A stretch of DNA of 64,000 nucleotides from Tubulanus polymorphus (Eukaryota; Nemertea; Palaeonemertea; Tubulaniformes; Tubulanidae): positions 12,009,001 through 12,073,000 of the forward strand of contig NC_134028.1 in NCBI RefSeq assembly GCF_964204645.1, written 5' to 3'. Within the stretch, counting starts at the first letter, position 1. Every line of letters begins with the position of its first letter. Position numbers and translations under genes: made by a program. Below are positions 10,190 to 21,165 of this stretch, in pieces. Under the pieces are notes generated by a model, which had not been told where the DNA came from, ran no database searches, and saw only the letters and a program-made list of their open reading frames with translations.

Positions 10190-11340
10190 TTTCAAGTTTT
10201 TCCGAAAGGAAGAGCCCCTTCTCGGAGCCTTCCCCTTGCCCTGATACGAATCGGAACTGTCATGACCGGACAAGGCTTGACACGATTGTTGGAGCTGTGA
10301 GCTAGTTCTCAAACCAGCATCTGAGGCCGCCTGAGTCCGTGCCGAGCCTTGCGCCGCTAGTGCTGAACCAGAACGCTTTTCCACAGAGTTTGGACGGTGG
10401 ACTTGGTATTGACCTCCCAAATCTTCCTCAGCTCGGCGGAAACACAAGCACACCACCCGGAGAAGAGACCGGAAGACGTCCCCAATGGAGCTCTCAGTAA
10501 TGAATTGGACGCCATATCTGGTAAACGAGTTTTGGAACTTGAGTCCATAACTGACTGACGGGAGGCTAAAACAAGATTAGCCTGACCCCGAACCAACAAC
10601 GGAATGATGAAATAACGGAATGATGAAATAGACCGAGCCATAGATCGGATAATCCGGTCCATTCCCTATAGTTTTAGGGCAACTAACTCTGGGTCGGAGC
10701 CCCCATGGACAGCGGTGAAAGTTTCGCGAAGCTCGCCCGTCAATACCTTAAGAGCCATAACCTGAAACGTACCAAACCTGGTAAGTTTGTCCAGGATTGA
10801 CGTCATGGCCACCAAACCAGACTTAGGCAACCGAATACCCGACTGCGCTGAACCAGTATCCGGGCTGATCAAAGTATCATCAGCATCCAGGCAGCTATGA
10901 CTATCAACCACAGCACCTGGAGTTGCATAATGCCTCGAGCGAAATGCGCCTATAGGCAGATAGGTTGAACTAAAATATTTTCCAGATTTCATACCTCGTT
11001 CTGGAGGGGGAAACAAAACGTTCCGGGGCGACATTCACCCCATAATTGCATATCTAATCTAGCCTATTCTCTTGAAACCGCTAACACTTCGCGTAAAACA
11101 TTAAGATCAGAGTCCGAATTGAGCCCGAACCGGACCGGACTGGTGCTGGCCGGCTTGTGCCAGTAGCTCAACTACAGCGGCTGCACGCTCGGTTCAGATC
11201 CTGTAGTCTGAACCAGCTGAACCGGTGATCGACCAGTGACCGGTGATTGACCGGAAACTGCTGCCGGAGAACTAGCGTTCCTCCCCGGTGAACGGAGTTG
11301 GGAAGCCGACCGTGCAAGTACAGTCGGCGACCGCTCTGCT
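10190..11340 (-). pseudogene. DIRS gag-like region
   Basis: Two frames, 11034-10666 and 10662-10357, are split by a 16 bp tandem duplication (AACGGAATGATGAAAT at 10598 and 10614), with continuation to about 10190. The reading includes MALKVLTGELRETFTAVHGG and LLVRGQANLVLASRQ. Upstream to about 11340 the DNA is GC-rich and encodes Pro/Ser-rich sequence, plausible as a gag N-terminus. DIRS gag proteins are poorly conserved, so the call rests on position ahead of the RT. Confidence 0.6.
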
Positions 11341-11379
11341 ATACGATTTGAAATATATGAGGAGAACTATACGCGAACT

Positions 11380-11530
11380 ATACGAGGAGAACTCGTAGCA
11401 GATCCACAGAACGGCGATGTAAATACACCTGTGATTCATAAATCTTTACAGCTTAACAGTGCTTATGATATTTGGAGTAGTTCATATCCTGTGGATCGGG
11501 AAAGTGTTATGACGAAGACCACTCCTGAAT
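11380..11530. repeat. interspersed repeat, relative of 5289-5430
   Basis: Shares AGCAGATCCACAG, CGATGTAAATACAC, TTTACAGCTTAACA and CTGTGGATCGG with 5289-5430 in the same order. Next to it, 11660-11690 holds a small hairpin (TTTACGGCC...GCCGTAAAG). Confidence 0.55.
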
Positions 11531-11849
11531 TTGAAGTTTTGCAGCAATGAATTTGTTTATTTATACTTGCATTGATAATCGAATTGATGAGCAGCCCGCA
11601 GTGGATTTCCGGATGACGATTCTGAATAACATGTCGCCTCGTTGTATGGGGCTAAATTTTCGATGTTTACGGCCCGAAAGAGCCGTAAAGACCCGAGAAG
11701 AGGTAACGTTGATTCATTAAAGTATGCACGAAGTATTTGTAGGTCAAATTGAGCTGAAGGATATCATACGGATTGTATCGGCAACAGCGGCAAGGTAACA
11801 AAGCCTAAGTTCATCTAGTGAAAATAGTGTGGAATAAAATAATGATAAT

Positions 11850-12060
11850 AAGAAACATGCGAATATCAATAGGGTTTTCTGTGAAGTAACAGAAAACCCT
11901 AAATATATTTTTGGTTAATTAGCTCAATTCGCTCATTAGTAGTGAAATTACAGGCTACTGAAATTGCGTTTGATTGCGCTAAAATGGCTTTGAGTATAGA
12001 GTATTAAGCATAGGAATGATTATTGATCGGCCAGACCGTTAACATAGACTCACTAATGCA
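11850..12060. repeat. hairpin plus repeat shared with 15140-15260
   Basis: 11871-11900 is a hairpin, GGGTTTTCTGT...ACAGAAAACCC with a 6 base loop, matching 3081-3110. 11950-12060 (ACAGGCTACTGAAATTGCGT ... GCATAGGAATGATTAT ... GGCCAGACCGTT) matches 15147-15260 closely. No coding content. Confidence 0.6.
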
Positions 12061-12293
12061 AGCCAAAAATAAGCAACGGATTCCGATGAAATTCAATAGG
12101 GTTAGAGATTTCATTTCTGCATAGCATGTTTTGAATGTTCCGAAAAGAAACTTAGCCTCGTTTGGAAGTTGTTTTGTACCAAAGAAAGTTTCAGATGCGA
12201 TAGCAAAATGGACTTTGCTAAAGCAGAAGTCCATAAAAAATAATTTCATTTCGGTAGGGAAGTTATATGTGCACAGGAGCAGAGAATACTTAC

Positions 12294-12471
12294 TTATCTA
12301 GAGTTCGGACATCATCTTCACAACCCGGTAAATGCGTCAAATCACATGGATTGGCATCAATCAGCGATAATGACAAGGGCAATTTAATTCCATTTTTTCC
12401 AATTACTTCCAATCCTGTCAAACCAAGGTAATGCATGTCTCCCCATGTATCAGTGAAATTCAATTTCAAAC
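12294..12471 (-). CDS. KATNIP: KATNIP-like exon (second recognised)
   Basis: Acceptor ATTTACAG and donor GTAAGT bound a 178 bp exon (two bases, 58 codons, two bases). It reads LKLNFTDTWGDMHYLGLTGL, then EVIGKNGIKLPLSLSLIDAN, then PCDLTHLPGCEDDVRTLD. The W-G-D-x-H-Y-x-G-L-T-G-L-E core is characteristic of the katanin-interacting protein family. The last two bases AA join the first base of the exon at 1603-1768 to encode Lys. The preceding exon must end one base into a codon and was not found, so an upstream exon between 12471 and 39085 is missing from this annotation. No lesions. Confidence 0.85.
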
Positions 12472-12642
12472 CTGTAAATAGATTAAATATCCAAGACTCA
12501 TTGGTACGTGACACCATGCCCACTTGGGAAGTATAATATGGAAATAATAAACTATTCTTCTATTCAATGAATGCCCTCTGGTAACCAAATACAATAAAGG
12601 ACCAATGGTCCAGTGGCTCGCAAAACCATAGTGTGAAGTAAA
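12472..12642. other. intron, no gene seen
   Basis: Short intron stretch between the KATNIP-like exon and the repeat beginning with TTGCCCATGGGCAA. Confidence 0.4.
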
Positions 12643-14240
12643 TAAATTGCCCATGGGCAAAGTGTGGTTTACCTTGAAAGCTAGATGTTGTTTGGAATAA
12701 GTGCATTGCTTGAAAAACCTTTTTAATTCGTGAATTCAAATTTCCACAAGTTTATACTGTATCTTATCTTTTTTAAAGAATTATTTTGTAGCCAAATAAG
12801 ACTAGAAAGATACATTTGTTTACGGTCCACGTCCAAAATTTTGTAGGGTACAGGTAGGTGCGGCAGGGAAACTATTTTATATTTTCAAAAAAATATGTTT
12901 CACAATATGAAAAAATATTCAAATAAGGCCATCCCAAAATAATTGCCGTAACACCGACTCAACTCAGGATGAGTCAGTAGGTAGGTAGAAATTTTTTTTT
13001 TGCAAAATTTTTGGGCAAAAAAACCCAATTTTTCACCTTTGGGCTTTTTTACATGGAAACAATATCGCCAGAAATCATCAACGTTGTGCACGGGAAATTT
13101 GTCTTATAGCGTAGAATTCAAGAATTATTCTAAAATTATAACTTCGTCTAGAGCGTCATCTCTGTGTCAAAAATGACACAGTACATTGAATATGTGCACG
13201 CTTTAACGTGACCAGCTTTAAACTAAAGTCACTATTAGAATGAATGGCAGCTTATTGGAACACTGCCAGTTTCCTGGAAAACTTAAACTAGGCCACATTT
13301 CAAGGCATGTTTTTCACACGATGCACACTTGAATTCAAACATACGTAGCTCATACGTTGGCAGTGGGTCAGTCGGTCGGCCGTTTTTATCAAAAATAAAA
13401 TTTATTTCAATAAATCCCAGAAAAAAGTTTTCACTCGGTACCTTTGAAGTCAGGTCGGTCGGGTTACGGCAAACAGACCATTATTTTGGGATGGCCTAAA
13501 ATTCATATGATGTCACATATCAGAGGGTGGCTGAATATTGGGTCTTGGAAACCTCTTCCAATGTTGGCCGTGGAAGCTAAAATACCCGTACAGAAGAAAT
13601 TGGCTATTAGATCGTTTTAAATCCTGGAATTTACCACTACAATATTCAGACCTTGACAGACTTTATAGTTTGCTGCTTAGTATTATCAGGTCACAAGAAA
13701 TTACAATTTATTACAAATTCTATCGAACAGAAAACACAGCGCTCATCTTCTGCTACGATTATTCAGCCTATTTTCATGTCGAACGTGCACGCGTTACAGC
13801 ATCACCCGTAGTAGTGTACTGTACGAGCTTGTGTGTGTGGTGTAGCACTCAGCGCGCACGTGGAGGCTGTGTGTAAGTGAATATTCGCTTACACCTCAAT
13901 GTCAATCAAAACAATCATCAGGTATTAAAATGAAACAATACCTATGGCGGATGTCTGAAATAATTACATCCTTACCAGCAATGAGCATTTGAAATTCGCT
14001 CGTATACGGCACCTAGTCCAATGAAACGTACGCCATTCTATGGCTTTCCCATAATTATTTTAGTAGCGCCGGGATTTCCCGTATATCCCAAAAACAGCCA
14101 ATCCCATTCGCTCGTAGAGACAACGCCCACAAATCGAGGTCATGTTTACGCCGAGAACAAATGAAACGAATGCTCACATAAAAAAAAATGTACCACGATT
14201 TTACATGAATTGGCCCAAAGCCAACATCATATCGCTGACA
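12643..14240 (+). repeat. interspersed family R2, copy A
   Basis: Begins at the 14 bp palindrome TTGCCCATGGGCAA and matches 17531-18700 (copy B) over most of its length, with a third short copy at 50222-50440. Shared words include AAAGTGTGGTTTACCTTG, TTTTTAATTCGTGA, TTCATATGATGTCACATATC and CATTCGCTCGTAGAG. It is interrupted at 12927-13496 by a MITE that copy B lacks. At its right end (about 14160-14240) it reads ILHELAQSQHHIADK, a decayed version of the exon in copy B. Confidence 0.8.
12927..13496. mobile_element. MITE with GGCCATCCCAAAATAAT ends, TAA duplication
   Basis: The left end is GGCCATCCCAAAATAATTG and the right end, on the other strand, GGCCATCCCAAAATAATGG. Length is 570 bp. TAA flanks it on both sides (12924-12926 and 13497-13499), and copy B of the host repeat has a single TAA at the matching site (CAAATAAAATTCATATG). 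That is a precise empty site. A 3 bp TAA duplication fits PIF/Harbinger-type elements by family knowledge. No coding capacity. Confidence 0.9.
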
Positions 14241-15450
14241 AATTTAAACCAAAAATGAGTCACGTATTCTACATGACACATCATAAACCACCTATAATAG
14301 GCTACTAGTACGGAAAAAATTCATTTCATTGAAAATTAAATAAGAAAATTTATATATACGATATTGCCTATGCCACTGTACACGACTGTTTTCCACGCGA
14401 ACGCTCATCACTACTATGCCGCGATTAACAAACTAATACAAAGAATCAGTCTCCAAAACGGATTGTTAATGCGAACGTCGATAAAATGACTTACATTAAT
14501 GATGACAAAACAATTATTCCAGTCGTGTAACTATATTAGACTCATCTTAAAATTTTTAATGCTATCAATTGATCAGTATCATCAGTAAATCAGGCGTGTG
14601 TGGCAAACACAGAAGTAAATTTCCGCAAATTGAAACCAGAACTTTGTCAGATACCTTGATGCAACGTTACCTTATGCACGGGATTTCAAAACTAGATGAA
14701 TCATTGAACATATCGCACACAATAAATCGTTAAAAAAAATATCATACGCCTTGAGTATCAGTATTCGCGCTAGAAATGATGAATATGAACCTCTTCAATT
14801 GTGCAGCCATTTTGTTTAGCACCTGCTGATCCACCTCATTTACATATTCAACGAATGCGATGATGTAATGACGGAGTTCGAACTGGGTCAACACAAATTA
14901 TACATAACTTGAGATTTTGGAGGGGTTTTTCCTTTGAAAGCCCATAACTACTGAACAAAGCATCGAATCTTGGCGATATAAAGTTCTTCCGACGCAAATA
15001 GCATTGAATTTTCACATGTGTTATTTTGGACAATTAAAGATGCTGCATGAATAAAACGTGCTAGAATAAATCGATTTTTTGACACTTTTTGGTTAATTTC
15101 TCATATAATAATGAAACCCACGGCTTTCAACTTTGCGCACCATAAAGAAAACAGGCTACTGAAATTGCGTTTGAGTGTGCTAACAATAGCTTTGAGCGCA
15201 GTGTATTAAGCATATGAATGATTATCGATTGGCCAGACCATTGACATAGGCTCGCTAACATGAGCCAAAAAACAATACCGAAACTCACCACAATTATAGA
15301 ACATGTTTATCCTACTATTCAACGCCCCCTGATGACCATATACAATATCCAATGACCTTGAAACTCAGCAAAATCATAAAATATGTCAAGAACTACAACC
15401 TTGCAATCGATCGTGGTTACAAAATATGCATAATTTAACATGGAATAAGA
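14241..15450. other. intron, repeat fragments only
   Basis: No supportable exon. 15140-15260 repeats 11950-12060. The remaining sequence is AT-rich with short frames. Confidence 0.4.
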
Positions 15451-15453
15451 GCC

Positions 15454-15915
15454 CCAAGGGCACTATGGCCAGCCTGTCAGCTTTCCGAAAAGTGGCAAAT
15501 GATGTATTCTGTGGGTTATATTTATCAAAATACACTCCCAGCTCAAAGTCAATGCCTATCATTTAAACAGTACAATCGTATTTTCATAAGTAGCACAGAC
15601 AGCTGGAGCTGGGACTGGAGCTGGCAGGAACCTCAGATAAATCTTTTTCCCTTGGTCTTATTGATTTGAATGCGCAAAATAGAATTGAATTTTCTGAAAT
15701 TTGTTCAATAAAACAAAATTGGATTGGATTTGATATTTTGTTTGTTCAATAAAAATTGAATTTGATCTGATATTTTTGCCGAATAAAATTTGATTGAATT
15801 TGCAGTTTGAGCACATGGCTAATTAGTATATCAAGGTCATCCATCCGATTTGAAAAAAGCTGTTTTTCCCAGACTGCATTGTCAATGATATTGTCAATTG
15901 CCCAGAATTGTCAAT
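15454..15915. repeat. interspersed family R3, copy 1
   Basis: Starts at GGGCACTATGGCCAGCCTG. 15587-15915 (CATAAGTAGCACAGACAGC ... TTGATTTGAATGCG ... TTTGCAGTTTGAGCA) matches 41690-42015, while its first bases match 39530. In the second copy these two parts are separated by about 2 kb of inserted DNA. No coding content. Confidence 0.7.
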
Positions 15916-15937
15916 GATATTTTCTGTAGTACAAATA

Positions 15938-16620
15938 ACAAGAGGCCGACGGGCCTATACCTTCATGACGAAGTAGATGAAGAATGATTCAATATTCTAA
16001 TTTTTACAGATTTTTAACGATGTAACAAGTTTTAAAATAGTTAAGATGGTATAGGCTATGTGGCGATAATGTTCATTTTCTGTTATCCTTACATGCATGA
16101 AAAGACAAGCCCATTTTAGCTACCCCAAAGATCACACTACACGAAAAAATGCATCAAGAATTGGTGTAGGCATCGTGCTGAAAAGAAATCCAAGATGGAT
16201 GGCAACCCTGGTGGCCAAACTTGAACTCTATTTTCAATAAGGGTAGACATTTCACCTACCAAAATTCTTACACTTAGTATCATGAAAATGCATCAAGAAT
16301 TGCAGTTCGTTTCGTGTTAGAAATTCAAGATGGCTGACCTGGCGGCCATATTTGAAAGCCGATGACCTCCATATACAAAAGGCATGGACAGGTTACCTAC
16401 CCTGATCCTCACACCAAATTTTGTGGAAATTCATCAAGAATTGCGGCTGCATCGTGCAAACAAATTCAAGATGGCCACCCCAATGGCAGCCATATTTGAT
16501 CACCAATGACACTTTTTACAATAGGGGTGGACATCTCGCCAGACCCAATCTTCAAGCTTATTTTCAAAAAGATTCATCGCAAATTGCAGGGGAATTACTG
16601 TGTTGAATTCAATTCAATTC
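15938..16620 (+). repeat. ACAAGAGGCC element with 141 bp tandem core
   Basis: Opens with ACAAGAGGCCGACGGGCCT, a short GC hairpin. It then carries about three units near 141 bp, each starting GCATCAAGAATTG and containing TTCAAGATGGC(C/T)G and GGCGGCCATATTTGA (starts near 16151, 16291, 16431). Related openings occur at 19990, 33469 and 51319. This architecture (hairpin start, tandem core) recalls Helentron- or pearl-like non-autonomous elements by general knowledge; I do not assign a family. Confidence 0.7.
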
Positions 16621-17530
16621 CAGAGGGCCTAGCTTAGGCCTGTGCAATAGGGGTCAATGAAGATTCGACTTATTGAAAAACCAGCACAAACGCCTATTCA
16701 AATCACATGTTATCAAAAAATTCAGTGCTTCTTAGTTTGATGTCCCTGTTTTCATCGCGCACGTGGTTAAAATTATTGTTTACATCGAACGTCTTCAACA
16801 GCTGATACAACCGCACCCGCGTCTGTCAAACATCTTAATTGATTCATATACTAAAATGCTCACTATAAAAAAACTATGTGGTGAATCAATCCAGAATTTT
16901 TCAGTAAAATGTCACTAGGCACCTTTCTTCAGAGGTTTATTTGTTTTAATGTCATTAACAATCAGTTATATAATACTATATTCATAACTTTGAAGCGGCG
17001 CACCGGCAGCGAATGCTCAAGCAAGGTCAGTCACGTAGGCCAACGATAAACACGAAACAGACCACGGTTTTGCCGGATAAGAGCGTCTCTCCACATAAAT
17101 TAGAGGGACTGTAATGGACCATTTGTTGACACTTACCTTTAATAAAGTTCGTATGGATACAATCAAGATAATTCCACCCTATAATTCCACTATTCAATGA
17201 TCGATGAGCAGCTAAAATATGGTGCAGCCATTCAATATGCTAGTCACTATGTATCTCTGCACACATCAAATCACACTTGAATTACAAGTGTTGACTTATG
17301 AGAAACGATCGAAATCTAGCAATTTGATTGGGAAAATAGCAGCACTAGTTGAAAAAAGTTGATAAACTACCTCCAACTGTCTAATTGTTTAAAAGCTTTG
17401 CCTTCACATGGAACTATTTCTGCCTTATCACAGGTGCACTCTGCAGCCGTGATTCGTCCATTCAACGATAAAAACTTTCACACGGTCTTACTATCGGCAT
17501 TTTTTAATAATTTAGGGAAATATTTAAAAT
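16621..17530. other. no gene seen
   Basis: AT-rich, probably intronic. No exon, defined repeat boundary or RNA gene recognised. Confidence 0.4.
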
Positions 17531-18760
17531 GAATTGCCCATGGGCAAAGTGTGGTTTACCTTGCATGCTATAGGTTGTTTGGAGTAAGAGCATTGCTTGA
17601 AAAATCTTTTTAATTCGTAACTTCAAAGTTCTAGAAGTTTATATTGTATTTTATCTTTCTTAAAGAATTATTTTTTAGCAAAATAAGACCAAAGATAAAC
17701 ATTTGTTTATGGTCTACATCAAAAAATTTCGTAGGGTACTGGTAGGCGCGGCATTGGAAACTAATTTACATTTTCAAAGAAATATTTTTCACAATATGAA
17801 AAAATATTCAAATAAAATTCATATGATGTCACATATCACAGAGTGGCTGAATATTGAGTCTTGGAAACGAAACCTTTTCCAATGTATGGCCGCAGAAGCT
17901 AAATCCCGGGCCTAGTATTAGATCGTTTTAAATCCTGGAATTTACCACTTCAATATTCAGACCTCGACCTATGCCTATAGTTTGCTGCTTAGTATTTTCA
18001 GGTCACAAGAAATTACAATTTATTACAAATTCTATCAAACAGAAAACACAGTGCTCATCTGCTACGACGATTATTCAGCTTGTTATCATACCAAACGTGA
18101 ACGCGCGCCAAGCAGGGTTACAGCATCACCATATAGAAGTCTGTATGAGCGTGTGTTTGCGTGCGCAACAGTCTAATGTTAGCACTCCGGCGCACGTGAA
18201 GGCCTTGACGTATAGTAAACGTTCGCTTCACTTCAATCTCAATCAACACATTCACCGGGTATTAAAATGAAATAATACCTATGGCGATATGTGAAATGAT
18301 TATATTCTCACCAGCAATGAGCATTTAAAATTTGCACATATATGGCACCTAGTCCAATGAAACGTTCGCCATTAATGACTTTCCTATAATTATTTTAGTA
18401 GTGCCGGAATTCCCGTATATCCCAAAAAACCAATCACATTCGCTCGTAGAGTCGACGCCTCCCTATCGAGGTCATTGCAATTTTATACGCAAGAGCAAAA
18501 AATTTTCCTGCCAGAAACAGTTTTTCGTCGAATTTAAACAAAGTTGACCATGTCATCGACGGAGGTTCGTCATGTCTTCAATCGCATTGATTATATGTCG
18601 TTTAATCCGAGAACCAATGAAAAAAATGCTCACATAAAAAAACGTACCGCGATTTTACATGAATTGGCTCAATACCAACCTCATACTGCTGACAAAGGTA
18701 AACCAAAAAGCAAAATTCCACACTCTATATTAATTAGATTAAAGTATTTATTCGTTTGAC
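17531..18760 (+). repeat. interspersed family R2, copy B
   Basis: Begins AATTGCCCATGGGCAAAGTG and parallels copy A (12643-14240) through TTCATATGATGTCACATATC and CATTCGCTCGTAGAG, without the MITE. It supplies the empty site for 12927-13496. Its right part carries a clean coding exon (18550-18697), so the family may be the 5' region of a transposon gene. Confidence 0.8.
18550..18697 (+). CDS. possible first exon in repeat R2, unidentified
   Basis: From an ATG the sequence reads MSSTEVRHVFNRIDYMSFNP, then RTNEKNAHIKKRTAILHELA, then QYQPHTADK, ending beside GTAAAC as a possible donor. Composition is protein-like (charged, helical). Copy A keeps a degraded version (ILHELAQSQHHIADK), indicating descent from one coding ancestor. 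No downstream exon was recognised. I do not know the family; a transposase N-terminus is a guess. Confidence 0.35.
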
Positions 18761-19080
18761 AAATCTTCCTTTGAACTCCCGCCAACACGTCATAAGCGGC
18801 GACACGAAAATGACGTCATCGATTCACTACCATCTTATAACCTTCATGACTACGTCGTGAAGGTAAAAATATTCCTCCCAAAAACTATATCAACTAAAGA
18901 TTTCACAGAAATCGATCTTGATATACAATTTTAGAATTTTAGCACTAATTTAATACTTTTAGACAATTCACTGTATAGACTTCTGGACCTGTTCTATTCC
19001 TAAAACGATTCGTAATTCTATTAGTTTACCAGAATATTTCAAGGTAAATATTTAAAATCCAAACAATTAGGAAGCTACAG
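18761..19080. other. no gene seen
   Basis: Contains a palindrome CCTTCATGACTACGTCGTGA near 18840, echoing CCTTCATGACGAAGTAG at 15960 in the ACAAGAGGCC element. Otherwise featureless. Confidence 0.4.
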
Positions 19081-19380
19081 GACTCGGGACTTCAGGCCAC
19101 AATTGACATTTTTGGCCACGAAGGTCACAGGACGGCCATCTTGAGTCTGATCGACCCAATTTTTCTCATGCTGATAGGCCCTTGGGGAATACAAATACAT
19201 ATGAAAGATCAAGATAAAGTTAATTAAAGCGTCTTCAAAATTCCACTTGAAAACTTCTAACATGTGAAAAAATTGCTAATTTTGGCAAACAACAATGGCT
19301 GCCAGCCGGCCATCTAGGGTAGATAGATATGTATAAACGAGATATCAAGACATTAAAGTCCCAAGTGGGCTTAAAATGCA
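19080..19380 (-). repeat. fragment of the AAGATGGC tandem-core family
   Basis: On the minus strand this contains AAGATGGCCGTCCTGTGACC, a GATCTTTCATATGTATTTG-like segment and AAGGGCCTATCAGCATGAG. Related words occur at 30255-30440 (+). It ends at a TTTTGGCAAACAAC ... AAAGTCCCAAGTGGGCTT module that recurs at 23595-23685. Confidence 0.55.
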
Positions 19381-19669
19381 CATCTTCATATCTAAACTAA
19401 GTAAAATTGTGGCATGTTTCAGAAGTGATTAATGCACATCTATGCCTGTGGTAGTTGGACCAGATAAATAGCCTTGTCATCCTGTTAAACATTTCTTAAA
19501 CGTTTCTAACCCCTATGACACTTCCAACAGGAGGCTTGCTTCTGATAAGCATTTTGGAATTATTGCCCTAACACATTTGCAGTGACCGATATCACTAATG
19601 TTTGAATAGCTGTCGTTATCACACAGTACTAGAGTGTGTACAGTTGACTCCTCTGAAATTGAGCACAGT

Positions 19670-19860
19670 CTTTACCTGATGTACATCTGCAGTGAATTGC
19701 CCTTCATGTGGTGACATTCTGACGCAAATATACTTAATGTTTCCATGCACAATCAATGCGCTACCTGATGTTGTGTTACTCCATGATAGGCTGATTTGTG
19801 GCAATTCCAGCGAGAGTTTGCAATGAGTTTGCAAGTTTTTAATAAAGGATTCTTTCTTGA
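19670..19860 (-). other. possible unidentified exon
   Basis: The minus strand reads LSLELPQISLSWSNTTSGSA, LIVHGNIKYICVRMSPHEGQ, FTADVHQ, followed by GTAAAG as a donor near 19673. The reading is protein-like and uninterrupted for about 60 codons, but no clear acceptor is seen. It ends in phase 0, whereas the exon upstream of 12471 in the KATNIP-like gene must end in phase 1, so I do not attach it to that gene. Confidence 0.25.
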
Positions 19861-19984
19861 TCCGAAGTAGGCTACACTTTATACATGAGTGAGAATGTAT
19901 CACTACGCCATTGTTAAACCCTTCTCATCTTCCACATAACTAACTTCCACAAAACTACGATAAAATAACTTAATGGACCATTAA

Positions 19985-20791
19985 ATCAACAAGAGGCCTA
20001 TGGGCCTTGAAGCATTGGAAGATTTACACTAAGAAGCTATATTTTGTGAAATAACAGAAAAAACGGGGGAAATGAAGGGCAAATCAAACAACGCAACCTG
20101 ACCATAAAAATATAAATGAAAATAAAAATCAAGACACAATGTTTTGGACTCTAGAGATCACTGTTAGGTAGCCTGACGATGATCTCCAGCTAGAGAATGA
20201 AATGTCGTGTTTTTTTCATTTACATCCGAGATTCAGAAAATTCACTTCTTTTCTTTTCAGCATTGTTTATAGTCGGTTTTAAACTTATTTTACCATGAAA
20301 TTAGGCATCAGCCCGGCACCCTTAGTTTAAATTTGGGGCTTTGTAAAATTCATGTCTACAAAATGTTTAATTAAATGGCTGGACTGATTTTACAATTACC
20401 TGAATGAATTAGAAAGGTCTATACTTGAATCTTTAATTGGAATAAGAATTGTTTGATTAACATAACTAATTGCCTGTGTTTATAGTTTCTTTTGAATCGT
20501 TATAGGTTACCTGAATAGTAGGAGTGAAGAATATGCAGTACAATACCTAAACTTCATCCGTTAAAAATGTTACTTTGTGAATAAATAAAATACATTTTAA
20601 TGAGGAATAATACATTTCTGAAAATAAATTCTTTAGTTCAAGTGCCAAAAATATATTCGAAATGAAAATATAATTGAAACACTTTTTCAAAATTTTTTTT
20701 TTTGAAAAATGCAAAATACCCAAAAACATATCCCAAAATGAATATGAAATCAGTGCTACTAGTACTCCTTGGAGTTCTTGTTACAGATCTT
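19985..20791. repeat. ACAAGAGGCC hairpin opening, then unannotated DNA
   Basis: ACAAGAGGCCTATGGGCCTT at about 19990 starts a hairpin, followed by GAAGCATTGGAAGATTTA, which also follows the copy at 33469. No tandem core is evident. The rest up to 20791 is AT-rich without genes. Confidence 0.5.
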
Positions 20792-21165
20792 CCCTTATGA
20801 AAATAAAGTGCACTTTAAGTGCACTTTAATGGGTAAAGTACACTCCGAGTGTACTCGTTGAGTGCACTTTTGTAAAATTAGTGCACTTTATGATAGGGAA
20901 AGTGCACTTTTGAAAATAGTGCACTCAATAAGTGTACTCTTTGAGTGTGCTTTTGTAAAATTAGTGCACTTTATGATAGGGAAAGTGCACTTTTGAAAAT
21001 AGTACACTCAATAAGTGTACTCGTTGAGTGTGCTTTTGTAAAATTAGTGCACTTCATCACAAGGAAAGTGCACCTTACAAAATATTTTACTCAATAAGTG
21101 TACTCATTGAGTCTTTTTTTTCATAAAAGGCACTTTGTTACAGGGAAAGTATACTTCACTGGTAA
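20792..21165. repeat. left terminus with GTGCACTT subterminal array
   Basis: After CCCTTATGAAAA come AAGTGCACTTTAAGTGCACT and then about 85 bp units. Each has AGTGCACTTTATGATAGGGA, AAGTGCACTTTTGAAAATAG and TCAATAAGTGTACTCGTTGA in that order, roughly three times with decreasing match to 21165. The repeated GTGCACTT and GTGTACTC words are natural candidates for binding sites of element-encoded proteins (inference). Confidence 0.85.

Larger units (their letters stand above)
7740..11340 (-). mobile_element. DIRS-like tyrosine-recombinase retroelement, decayed
   Basis: Read on the minus strand, the order is a gag-like region (11340-10190), reverse transcriptase (10180-9330), RNase H and linker (8992-8380), then tyrosine recombinase (8348-7743). 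This order plus the recombinase identifies a DIRS-type element rather than an LTR element. It is GC-richer than its surroundings. Every domain is broken by frameshifts, many caused by short tandem duplications, and the recombinase stops before its catalytic half. I found no inverted terminal repeats or internal complementary region. It lies in an intron of the KATNIP-like gene, in the same orientation. Confidence 0.85.

Noticed and set aside
13538-18270. Open frames of 60-112 codons at 13538-13876, 17971-18270 and 17982-18176
   Set aside because: They fall in R2 repeat copies, and the frame is not preserved between the two copies.
20797-21165. CRISPR-like spaced repeats
   Set aside because: The organism is eukaryotic and the repeat is a terminal array of a DNA transposon.
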